A DNA stretch of 64,000 nt, taken from CAZSDU01 sp964429135. GTDB lineage: Bacteria; Bacteroidota; Bacteroidia; Bacteroidales; FEN-979. The notes below the pieces were generated by a model. That model had not been told where the DNA came from. It did no database searches and saw only the letters and a list, made by a program, of their open reading frames with translations. Made by a program: the position numbers and the translations under genes. Positions 26,289 through 33,591 of this stretch are shown in pieces (positions within the stretch are counted from its first letter, which is position 1; every line of letters begins with the position of its first letter). The DNA lies in contig CAYSAU010000007.1 in assembly GCA_964429135.1 (NCBI GenBank), positions 1 through 64,000 on the forward strand. Direction: 5' to 3'.

Positions 26289-26323
26289 ATGTTAAATTAT
26301 TCACATTGTTAATAAATTCACAC
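26289..26323. promoter_or_regulatory. Tandem Rex-like operators B and C, hydrogenase operon 2
   Basis: Two abutting 18-bp elements sharing base 26306. Element 289-306 is ATGTTA-AATTAT-TCACAT (outer bases off consensus). Element 306-323 is TTGTTA-ATAAAT-TCACAC (one base off). They lie just upstream of the -33 element of the operon 2 promoter. The rest of the 26070-26419 intergenic region is AT-rich with no further gene seen. Confidence 0.5.
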
Positions 26324-26419
26324 ATATTAACAGTTATGAAAACATAAAACATGGTAATTCAAGGCACTGAATAAAAATTTTTGCAGAAAAATGATGCTGT
26401 CTGAGAATGCTTTCCTGCT

Positions 26420-27115
26420 TTATATCCGGATCAGACGAAAGCCATTGCCATGAATGTTGGCAATTTCTATAGAGGGGTCTGCTTTGAGATATTTTCTCAA
26501 TCGGGCAATAAACACGTCCATGCTTCTTCCATTGAAGTAATTATCAGTCCCCCAAATTTTCTCAAGAGCATCTTTTCTGGTTAATATTCCTTCTTTGGAT
26601 ATACAAAGCATTCGTAGTAAGCTGGCTTCTTTTGGAGATAATTGTTGAGAAGTATTGTTGATACTTAAGGTACGCAGGGCGTAATTAAAAGTAAACTTTC
26701 CCACCTGGATTTCTTTCATCAAAGAGTCGCTTTCTTCTACCTTTGGGTGTCTTTTCAGGATTGCCATGAGCTTATACAACAACACTTCTGAATCAAAGGG
26801 TTTGGTTATATAATCATCTGCTCCTGTTCGGAATCCCTCAAGCATATCTGTTTTCAATGTTTTTGCAGTGAGAAAGATAAAAGGGATATCACTGTTGGTC
26901 TTTTTAATTTCTTTGGCAAGGGTAAAGCCATCCATCTCTGGCATCATCACATCCAGGATACAGATGTCCACGGTTTCGCTTTTAAAGGCGGAAAGTCCTT
27001 GTTTCCCGTCACTTTTCAGGATTACTTCGAAATCATTCAGCTCAAGATATGACTTCAGGATTGACCCGAAGTTGGGATCATCTTCGACTAGCAGGATTTT
27101 TATTTTGTTGTTCAT
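26420..27115 (-). CDS. OmpR-family response regulator, RprY-like
   Basis: A 231-residue regulator: an N-terminal receiver (acidic LVEDDPNFG, phospho-Asp in ILDVMMPEMDG, Lys in ITKPFD) and a C-terminal winged-helix DNA-binding domain (LSPKEASLLRML to FIARLRKYLK). It closely resembles RprY of Bacteroides in architecture. It is followed by the operon 2 regulatory region and preceded by its kinase gene with a 33-nt gap. OmpR-family proteins bind direct repeats; a matching array lies upstream of the kinase gene. Confidence 0.9.
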   Translation of the reverse strand: MNNKIKILLVEDDPNFGSILKSYLELNDFEVILKSDGKQGLSAFKSETVDICILDVMMPEMDGFTLAKEIKKTNSDIPFIFLTAKTLKTDMLEGFRTGADDYITKPFDSEVLLYKLMAILKRHPKVEESDSLMKEIQVGKFTFNYALRTLSINNTSQQLSPKEASLLRMLCISKEGILTRKDALEKIWGTDNYFNGRSMDVFIARLRKYLKADPSIEIANIHGNGFRLIRI

Positions 27116-27148
27116 TGCATTCCTCCTTCTCTTCTTTGATGGGTAAAA

Positions 27149-28945
27149 TTAGGGATTATTCCCATTTCCTGTCAGTCTGGGTTCCTGAACATATGGCAGG
27201 CCAATTTCGAACCGGCTGCCCTTTCCGATTTCGCTCGATAATCCGATTTCACCTTTATGGGACAGAACAATGGCTTTAACGTAGCTGAGTCCCAGTCCGA
27301 ATCCTTTGGTCATGTGAATGTTTCCCGTGCTTACCCTGAAAAATTTATCAAAAATTTTATGCTGGGTTTCATGGTTCATTCCCATTCCGTGATCTTCAAC
27401 GGCAAAGAAAAACTTCCCGGAACGGTTAAGGGTGGAGACAAGGATTTCAGGATTTGAGGCCGAATATTTATTGGCATTATCCAAAAGGTTTATGATTACG
27501 TTGCGCATATGGTCCTCATCTGCTTCAACGACTGCATGGGTGGCAGAGAATTGCAAGGTAAGGCTTCCCTGTCGCTTTTCAATCTGAAGTCTGAAATGGG
27601 AAGCCGCCTCTTCAATGAGGGAGTGCATATTCACTGTTGCAGTATTTAGCTTGAAATCGCGGCTATCGAGTAAAGCCATTTGAAGTACTTGTTCCACACG
27701 GGCATTCATCCGGTTATTTTCTTCCTTGATGATACGGGTATACCCCCGGATCTTTTCTGGCTCATCAATGACCCTTGGATTATTGATAGAATCAGCGGCA
27801 ATTGAAATGGTGGCAATAGGGGTTTTAAATTCATGGGTCATATTGTTAATGAAATCGGTTTTAATTTCCGAGATCTTTTTCTGGCGGATCATTACTACAA
27901 TGCTCGCTCCGGATGACAGGACGATAATGAGGGTAAACAATACGGAACCGATCAGTAATAAAGATAGTGATTTAAATACATGTGATTTCTGACCGGGAAA
28001 ATATACAAGCAATACATCAGGCTTTTTAAATAAATCATTAGGGAAAAGTGAAACACGATGTTCTGTGGAAAGGTTTTCCTTTTTAAAACCATTGGATTGA
28101 ATGGGAATGAGATTATTTTCATTGGATGGAGTAAAAACGGCAAACTCAAAGGGGAGTTCGATCCCTTTATCAGAGATTGCTTCTTGCAGGTATGACTGCA
28201 GGTTTCTTTTATTTATTCGTTGTTGTATCGGGGCGGGACGGGCTTCCAACTCGATGGCCATTTTTTTTATGAAAGTCTGAATTTTTTTTGCCTTTTCATC
28301 CAATCGGTGGATGTTTTTGTTGAATGATGGCTTTTTCCCTTGTTTTCTTTTTGATTTCTGCCCATCCAATTTATCTGAGAAAGGCTTACCAAAAGCCTGA
28401 ATCTCAAAAAGACGTTGATTCATTTCAAAAATGGAATCCATCTGACGGACTTGGTCATCGAATGAAAAATCCATTTCCAATGCACCAACATCAGGAACGA
28501 ATGAATTGAATTCATGCATGGTTGTGAATGCAGAGTCCACCAATTCAGGTTGAATATGAATTTGGTAAGAATAATGCATATAACCAGGTGGGGTATGATA
28601 AATCCGGGCAATTGGAGGGGGAGGAGGCATTTGGGAAGCGTATAAAATCTCGTTTAATTGTATTAAGGAATCAAGTTTCTTTTTCATTAACCGGTTAGTG
28701 TCATTTGTAAATGCCTGAACGATTGACATAATACTATCTCCTTCAAAATTTCTGCTGATGAAGAACATATTTTCTCTGGTTTCCAATTTATTGACAGCAT
28801 TGCCCAGGGCTTCATTGACACTACGGTTAAATTGTGCCTCCTTGATCTGAAATGCATCATGGATCCACAGGTATTGGACAAAAATTATCCCGATCAGGGA
28901 GATACAGATGGAAGCGATCAGAATATATAGCATTTTCTTATTCAT
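27149..28945 (-). CDS. Membrane sensor histidine kinase, RprX-like
   Basis: A 598-residue kinase. TM1 is near residues 5-27, a long periplasmic sensor region of about 300 residues follows with a basic, Lys-rich middle, TM2 lies near 330-355, and then come HisKA (MTHEFKTPIATIS) and HATPase (NLLDNANKY, DHGMGM, GFGLGLSYV). It pairs with the adjacent OmpR-type regulator. The periplasmic part contains Pro- and Met-rich stretches (PPPPPIARIYHTPPGYM). The stimulus is unknown. A TATTTTTG element at 28950-28957 ends almost at the ATG, implying a nearly leaderless message. Confidence 0.9.
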   Translation of the reverse strand: MNKKMLYILIASICISLIGIIFVQYLWIHDAFQIKEAQFNRSVNEALGNAVNKLETRENMFFISRNFEGDSIMSIVQAFTNDTNRLMKKKLDSLIQLNEILYASQMPPPPPIARIYHTPPGYMHYSYQIHIQPELVDSAFTTMHEFNSFVPDVGALEMDFSFDDQVRQMDSIFEMNQRLFEIQAFGKPFSDKLDGQKSKRKQGKKPSFNKNIHRLDEKAKKIQTFIKKMAIELEARPAPIQQRINKRNLQSYLQEAISDKGIELPFEFAVFTPSNENNLIPIQSNGFKKENLSTEHRVSLFPNDLFKKPDVLLVYFPGQKSHVFKSLSLLLIGSVLFTLIIVLSSGASIVVMIRQKKISEIKTDFINNMTHEFKTPIATISIAADSINNPRVIDEPEKIRGYTRIIKEENNRMNARVEQVLQMALLDSRDFKLNTATVNMHSLIEEAASHFRLQIEKRQGSLTLQFSATHAVVEADEDHMRNVIINLLDNANKYSASNPEILVSTLNRSGKFFFAVEDHGMGMNHETQHKIFDKFFRVSTGNIHMTKGFGLGLSYVKAIVLSHKGEIGLSSEIGKGSRFEIGLPYVQEPRLTGNGNNP

Positions 28946-28949
28946 AAAG

Positions 28950-28957
28950 CAAAAATA
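28950..28957 (-). promoter_or_regulatory. Putative -7 element of the sensor kinase gene
   Basis: TATTTTTG on the minus strand ends 4 bases before the kinase ATG. There is no clear -33 TTG. The four-fold TTAAC array lies just upstream, so the regulator may act here too. Confidence 0.35.
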
Positions 28958-28984
28958 GGCATTTGAACTTCTGATATTTAATGA

Positions 28985-29021
28985 TTAACGTTTCCTTAAC
29001 CATTTTTAACGCTCCCTTAAC
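28985..29021. promoter_or_regulatory. Phased TTAAC direct-repeat array (likely response-regulator binding site)
   Basis: Four TTAAC pentamers start at 28985, 28996, 29006 and 29017, spaced 11, 10 and 11 bp, one helical turn each. The array lies between the divergent kinase and exported-protein genes, ending 22 bp upstream of a TAGTTTTG -7 element. This is the layout expected for an OmpR-family dimer array activating the rightward gene. Confidence 0.6.
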
Positions 29022-29043
29022 ATTTTCCCCTGAATCCTTGCAA

Positions 29044-29051
29044 TAGTTTTG
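29044..29051 (+). promoter_or_regulatory. Putative -7 element of the exported protein gene
   Basis: TAGTTTTG fits TAnnTTTG. No TTG occurs 19-21 nt upstream; the TTAAC array abuts that position, consistent with an activator-dependent promoter. Confidence 0.45.
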
Positions 29052-29076
29052 CATTATAACAATAAATTTAATCATC

Positions 29077-29763
29077 ATGAAAAAAAGACTCTTTCCAGGA
29101 AAATACATATTAGCAACGGGGTTGCTATGGGTGTTTATTATTTTCCTTCTTCATCCAGTCAATGCCCAGGAAAATGATAATAAGGAATCGAAGAAGACAG
29201 TACACTTAAAAATTCTTTCTAAAGAGGATGGTAATACCAAGGTGATCGATACAACTTTCGATTTAACCTCAGGGATTGATCATGAAGAACTACAAGCCAT
29301 GCTGAAAGAACTCAAAACAATGAAAGGCATGAAATTTGGATATGACGACATAGATTTCAGATTCGATATACCCTGCTTGCCTGACATGGACGTTGAAAAA
29401 TTTTCGGATTTCAATGGTGGAAATTTTTATTCCATGCCTGAAATGAGGATGCCTCAAAGGGGTCATGGCGATTTATCCGATATTTTAGGCAGAATACCCA
29501 TGGAAAGAGTGAAAAGTTATTCTGTTAAAGATCGAAAAGGTGGGAAAAGAATTATCATTGATGTCGAGGATGCTCCTTTTTTCCTTCAGGAAGATCGTGT
29601 CGTGGTAATTAAGCAACCCCGTTCATTTGGTCATCTGGGAAAGGGAAATAAGAAAAAGAAGATCATTTACGAACAAGGTCAACCTGGTCCCCCACTTCCT
29701 CCTGCAATACCTGAAAAACCTCTTCCACCGTCAAATGAAAAACAGGATACGCCTGAGATATAG
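29077..29763 (+). CDS. Exported protein of unknown function, divergent from the RprXY-like pair
   Basis: A 228-residue protein with an N-terminal signal peptide (basic start, hydrophobic 12-28, cleavage near VNAQ). The mature part is acidic in the middle (KFGYDDIDFRFDIP), rich in Met/Pro (SMPEMRMPQRGHG), then basic, with a proline-rich C-terminus (PGPPLPPAIPEKPLPP). No domain recognised. Its promoter carries the TTAAC array, so it is the best candidate target of the neighbouring two-component system, perhaps a periplasmic modulator of the kinase. A strong terminator follows. Confidence 0.75.
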   Translation: MKKRLFPGKYILATGLLWVFIIFLLHPVNAQENDNKESKKTVHLKILSKEDGNTKVIDTTFDLTSGIDHEELQAMLKELKTMKGMKFGYDDIDFRFDIPCLPDMDVEKFSDFNGGNFYSMPEMRMPQRGHGDLSDILGRIPMERVKSYSVKDRKGGKRIIIDVEDAPFFLQEDRVVVIKQPRSFGHLGKGNKKKKIIYEQGQPGPPLPPAIPEKPLPPSNEKQDTPEI

Positions 29764-29805
29764 TTTTTTTCGTTTTAATACCTGTAATTTTGATTATCAT
29801 TGCGC

Positions 29806-29834
29806 AGGCTGCCGGATTACCGGCAGCCTTTTTA
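29806..29834 (+). terminator. Intrinsic terminator of the exported protein gene
   Basis: A perfect 10-bp stem AGGCTGCCGG/CCGGCAGCCT with loop ATTA, followed by TTTTT. Confidence 0.85.
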
Positions 29835-29835
29835 G

Positions 29836-29866
29836 CAAAAAAAAGCTGCACTTTCTGGTGCAGCTT
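29836..29866 (-). terminator. Intrinsic terminator of hydrogenase operon 3
   Basis: A stem AAGCTGCAC/GTGCAGCTT with a 6-nt loop; on the minus strand it is followed by a run of eight T's. It lies 18 nt past the hydA3 stop. Confidence 0.85.
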
Positions 29867-29883
29867 AAAACTACTTAGAAGGG

Positions 29884-31677
29884 TTAGTATCTCTTTCGTG
29901 GAGTATAGTGAGTATGGAGTAGTTCATGTGATTTATGGCCCAGGGGTTTTTCCAGAAACTCCTCGTAGATCGCGATTATTTCAGGATTTTCATGAGATTT
30001 TCTGATGGTCATTCCCATGTCTTCTTCATAGATTGCTGTCTTACGTTTTGAACGTATCTCGGGATTTGTGGGAATAGGTTGTCCTCCGCCTCCCAAGCAT
30101 CCGCCAGGGCAGGCCATAATTTCAATAAAGTGATAATTGGCAGAGCCATCTTTAACATTCTGCATTACTTTTTTTGCATTGGCCAGACCATTGGCAACCA
30201 CACATTTCAACTCTACCCCTTCCAGGAAATTCCATTCAGGTTTGGTTCGTTCAATTTTTATGGAAGCTTCCCTGATTTCTCCTTCAGAACCTCTTACCGG
30301 AGTAATGTTCAAGCCTTCGAAGGGAACTTCACGACCGGTAACTACTTCATAAGCCGTTCTCAAAGCAGCTTCCATTACCCCTCCGGTAGAACCGAAGATC
30401 ACTGCGGCACCGGTGGAGGATCCCATGATACTGTCAAAGTGCTCATCAGGAAGGGAATCAAAATCCAGGCCTGCCTGTTTGATCATGATGGCTAACTCTC
30501 TTGTGGTTAATACGTAATCCACATCTTTATAGCCGCTCGAGCGCATTTCAGGGCGGTCAGCTTCGAATTTTTTGGCCGTACATGGCATGATGGAAACGGA
30601 CACTATGTTTTTCGGATCGAGTTTCCGTTTCTGGGCGTAATATGTTTTAGCAAGAGCTCCGAACATTTGTTGGGGCGATTTGCAGGAAGAAACATTTGGA
30701 AGATATTCAGGGAAGGTGTGTTCGATAAATTTTATCCAGCCCGGGGAGCAGGATGTAGTCATCGGAAGAGCAATGCTGGGGTCTTTATCAACCAGTGCTT
30801 TCTTGAGTCGTGTCAGGAGCTCATTGCCTTCTTCGATGATGGTTAGATCGGCAGTGAAATCGGTGTCAAGGACTGAATTAAAACCAAGTCTTTTCAGTGC
30901 AGCGACCATTTTTCCTGTAACAATTTTTCCAGGAGGCATACCCAATGCCTCTCCAAGTGCAATGCGAACGGCTGGTGCAGTTTGTACTACTACGTGTTGT
31001 GTTGTATCATATATGGCATCCCAAACCTGATCAATATAGTTACGCTCGATCAGGGCTCCGGTCGGACAGCGATTCACACATTGTCCACAGTTGGTACAGA
31101 CAACTTCAAAGAGTGGATGCTCAAAGAAAGTGGATATTTTCATCTTGTCGCCCTTATAGGCTACGCTTAAGGCAGAGACACTTTGAATTTCTTCACATGT
31201 CCTCACACAGCGTTGACAACGAATGCATCGGCTGTCATCTTTTATGATAGCCGAGTTAAACATGTCGATAGAATATTTCTTATCTGGAACAAGGTCAAGG
31301 AATAAATGATCTCCGGTAAGCATTTGGGATGCCAGTCCCTGGAGTTCACAATTCCCGTTTTTATAACATTTGGTGCAATCTGCATTATGCTCCGATAATA
31401 ACAGTTCAACGATGTGTTTCCTTGCCATTCGAACCTTCATGCTGTTGGTGTATATCACCATCCCTTCAGAAGCTGGCATAGCACAGGCTGCAGGAAGTGT
31501 TTTGGCTTTTTCCTGTTCTACCACGCAAACCCTGCAATTTCCTGCAACACAGAGATCTTCATGATAACAAAGGGTGGGAATATGGATATTCAGTTGATGG
31601 GCAGCTTCGAGGATGGTTGTACCTTCCTCCACACTTACACTGATACCATCGATGGTTAAATTAATTTTCTTTGCCAT
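29884..31677 (-). CDS. hydA: [FeFe]-hydrogenase catalytic subunit HydA (operon 3), L1 motif TSCSP
   Basis: A 597-residue M3-type HydA: [2Fe-2S] domain (C37, C48, C51, C65), the His-ligated cluster motif (HNADCTKCYKNGNC), two ferredoxin motifs (CIRCQRCVRTC and CTNCGQCVNRC), and the H-cluster domain with L2 MPCTAKK (C366), L3 MACPGGC (C523, C527) and canonical CKSPQQMFG and GSTGGV. L1 reads TSCSPGW: C310 is followed by S311, where the other two HydAs have CC. The second Cys is the position of a cubane ligand in well-studied enzymes. Codon TCC is clear in the DNA. It is the last gene of operon 3. Confidence 0.93.
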   Translation of the reverse strand: MAKKINLTIDGISVSVEEGTTILEAAHQLNIHIPTLCYHEDLCVAGNCRVCVVEQEKAKTLPAACAMPASEGMVIYTNSMKVRMARKHIVELLLSEHNADCTKCYKNGNCELQGLASQMLTGDHLFLDLVPDKKYSIDMFNSAIIKDDSRCIRCQRCVRTCEEIQSVSALSVAYKGDKMKISTFFEHPLFEVVCTNCGQCVNRCPTGALIERNYIDQVWDAIYDTTQHVVVQTAPAVRIALGEALGMPPGKIVTGKMVAALKRLGFNSVLDTDFTADLTIIEEGNELLTRLKKALVDKDPSIALPMTTSCSPGWIKFIEHTFPEYLPNVSSCKSPQQMFGALAKTYYAQKRKLDPKNIVSVSIMPCTAKKFEADRPEMRSSGYKDVDYVLTTRELAIMIKQAGLDFDSLPDEHFDSIMGSSTGAAVIFGSTGGVMEAALRTAYEVVTGREVPFEGLNITPVRGSEGEIREASIKIERTKPEWNFLEGVELKCVVANGLANAKKVMQNVKDGSANYHFIEIMACPGGCLGGGGQPIPTNPEIRSKRKTAIYEEDMGMTIRKSHENPEIIAIYEEFLEKPLGHKSHELLHTHYTPRKRY

Positions 31678-31710
31678 ATCTTTTTTTCGGATTATCTTGT
31701 TAATAATGGT

Positions 31711-32877
31711 TTAATAAATCATCTCTTCCTTGAAGTTGTTCACGATGGAAGAGAAAGAATTGGCTACCGACTGGCCAAGACCGCATTTTGCCGTGATCTT
31801 CATGCTTTCACTGAGTTTCATTAACTGATCAAGATAAGCAGCTTTTTTCTCTCCTTTTTTTACGGCAACAATACCTTTCTTAAGTTGTTGGCATCCGACC
31901 CGACAGGGTGTACATTGACCACAAGATTCTTCTTCAAAAAACTCAAGATAATTATGGAGAACATTGTACATGGAGCGGGAACTATTGAAAAGCATCATGG
32001 ATCCTCCGGTTGGGACACCTTCAAAACCGATGATGGTATCTTTGAATTTTTTTCTGGGTACGCAAAAACCTGAGGCTCCTCCAACCTGAACGGCTTTGGT
32101 GTCACCATCGCCGAATTCATCAACAAAACGATCAAGTGACATGCCTAATTCCAGTTCATAGATTCCCGGGATGGGGGTATCGCCTGAAACGGAAAAAACT
32201 TTAGATCCGCGGGAGTCGGTAGTTCCGAGTTTTTTGTACTGTTCAGGCCCCAGGCGCATGATCATGACAACGTTGACAAATGTTTCCACGTTATTGATTA
32301 CGGTGGGTTTTTTCATAAAACCAGAAGTAGTGGGATAGGGGGGTTTATTTCGGGGTTCTCCTCGGCTTCCTTCCATAGAATCAAATAGTGCACTTTCTTC
32401 ACCGCAGATGTAGGCGCCGGCGCCAAGTCGAATTTCGATAGAAAAATCATGCCCCAGTTTTTTTGCATGCTCATGATAAGTTTCCAATTCCCTGGTTAGT
32501 TCGGGCAATAAAAATTTATATTCCCCGCGCAAATACATATACCCTTTCTTTGCTCCAATCACCTTCCCGCAAATGGCCATTCCCGAAAATACTTTTCTGG
32601 GAACCCTGCTGAGAATTTCACGGTCTTTAAAAGTACCCGGTTCACCTTCATCTGCATTGCAGATCACATATTTTTCATCGCCCGGGGTTTCAGCAGTATA
32701 TTTCCATTTCATAGCCGTTGGGAAACCTGCTCCACCTCTTCCACGTAAACCAGAATCGAGTAAATCTTTTAAAATTTCTTCATTCGATTTTTTCAGGGTT
32801 TCGGCCAGGATTTTATATTTAACATTGGAATATTCGCCGAATATGAGGTCAACTCTTTTTAATGTAGCTTCTGACAT
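31711..32877 (-). CDS. hydB: Minimal NuoF-like hydrogenase flavoprotein HydB (operon 3)
   Basis: A 388-residue NuoF core only. It starts just before the FMN/NADH loop GRGGAGFPT and carries CNADEGEPGTF, YLRGEY, GAGAYICGEESAL and the [4Fe-4S] site ESCGQCTPCRVG, then ends. Both the N-terminal [2Fe-2S] and C-terminal ferredoxin domains present in HydB1 and HydB2 are absent, and the 26-33 nt gaps to the neighbours leave no room for them. Short HydB of this kind is associated with NADH-dependent, ferredoxin-independent hydrogenases in syntrophic bacteria. Confidence 0.93.
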   Translation of the reverse strand: MSEATLKRVDLIFGEYSNVKYKILAETLKKSNEEILKDLLDSGLRGRGGAGFPTAMKWKYTAETPGDEKYVICNADEGEPGTFKDREILSRVPRKVFSGMAICGKVIGAKKGYMYLRGEYKFLLPELTRELETYHEHAKKLGHDFSIEIRLGAGAYICGEESALFDSMEGSRGEPRNKPPYPTTSGFMKKPTVINNVETFVNVVMIMRLGPEQYKKLGTTDSRGSKVFSVSGDTPIPGIYELELGMSLDRFVDEFGDGDTKAVQVGGASGFCVPRKKFKDTIIGFEGVPTGGSMMLFNSSRSMYNVLHNYLEFFEEESCGQCTPCRVGCQQLKKGIVAVKKGEKKAAYLDQLMKLSESMKITAKCGLGQSVANSFSSIVNNFKEEMIY

Positions 32878-32903
32878 GATATAGTCTCCTTTTTATGTTT
32901 AAA

Positions 32904-33368
32904 TTATTTATTCATGTACTCGCTGATGATCTCATGAATCCGCTCTGGGGTCAACCCGGAATAAGGTTTTTCATTGATCAACATGGCCGGTCCTTCATGA
33001 CACCAACCCAGGCAGTTCGTTTCAAGAAGAGTGAACTTTTTATTGGTCGTTGTTTCACCCACCTTGATTTTAAGCATGTCTTCGAGGGTCTGAATGATCT
33101 GCTTCTTTCCATGCATGTCGCAGGTGATCGTTTTACAAACACGGATGATATATTTCCCACGGGGTTCAGTATCCAGAAAAGAATAAAAAGTCGCGGTGCC
33201 ATATACCTGAGCTGCAGAAAGATCCAATTCTTTAGCAATATCAGTCATATAAACATCCGACAGGTAATTCTCCTTTTCAATAACCCCCTGTAAAATAGGC
33301 AGAAGACTGCTCCTGTTTCTGCCATATTTATCAGCTAATTCCTTTATAAATTCTTTACTTTCGGTCAT
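32904..33368 (-). CDS. hydC: Hydrogenase [2Fe-2S] subunit HydC (NuoE-like, operon 3)
   Basis: A 154-residue NuoE-type protein with an N-terminal helical region and [2Fe-2S] motifs CKTITC (C-x4-C) and CLGWC (C-x3-C). First gene of operon 3; two Rex-like palindromes flank the likely promoter upstream. Confidence 0.93.
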   Translation of the reverse strand: MTESKEFIKELADKYGRNRSSLLPILQGVIEKENYLSDVYMTDIAKELDLSAAQVYGTATFYSFLDTEPRGKYIIRVCKTITCDMHGKKQIIQTLEDMLKIKVGETTTNKKFTLLETNCLGWCHEGPAMLINEKPYSGLTPERIHEIISEYMNK

Positions 33369-33423
33369 AACGATTGGATTAATGGATGAAAAAAATGTTT
33401 TGTTTCCTGGTTAAATGTAATCA

Positions 33424-33441
33424 TTGTGAAACGGTTAACAA
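33424..33441. promoter_or_regulatory. Rex-like operator 1, hydrogenase operon 3
   Basis: TTGTGA-AACGGT-TAACAA, both half-sites matching. It lies between the putative -7 element and the hydC3 start. Confidence 0.7.
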
Positions 33442-33449
33442 TTATGGAA

Positions 33450-33457
33450 CAAAATTA
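33450..33457 (-). promoter_or_regulatory. Putative -7 element of hydrogenase operon 3
   Basis: TAATTTTG on the minus strand, placed between the two Rex-like palindromes. The nearest TTG is about 25 nt upstream, longer than ideal. Confidence 0.4.
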
Positions 33458-33467
33458 TCATTTTCTT

Positions 33468-33485
33468 TTGTTATTCCTTTCACAA
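33468..33485. promoter_or_regulatory. Rex-like operator 2, hydrogenase operon 3
   Basis: TTGTTA-TTCCTT-TCACAA, both half-sites matching, 44 bp (about four helical turns) from operator 1. It covers the -33 area of the leftward promoter. Confidence 0.7.
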
Positions 33486-33563
33486 TTCCCTGTTTTTTCC
33501 CATTCTTGAGAAATTTATAGTTAGTCTAAATAATTATCCGGAATTTAAGAGGGAAAGAATCAG

Positions 33564-33571
33564 TATTTTTG
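33564..33571 (+). promoter_or_regulatory. Putative -7 element of truA
   Basis: TATTTTTG placed 20 nt before the TTG start of truA. No good -33 match is seen. Confidence 0.35.
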
Positions 33572-33591
33572 TTTTTTGGATCAAAAAGTTA

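Noticed and set aside
31711..32903. HydB3 truncated by a mutation
   Set aside because: The small gaps to hydC3 and hydA3 hold no remnants of the missing domains, and the core domain is intact with its own start and stop.
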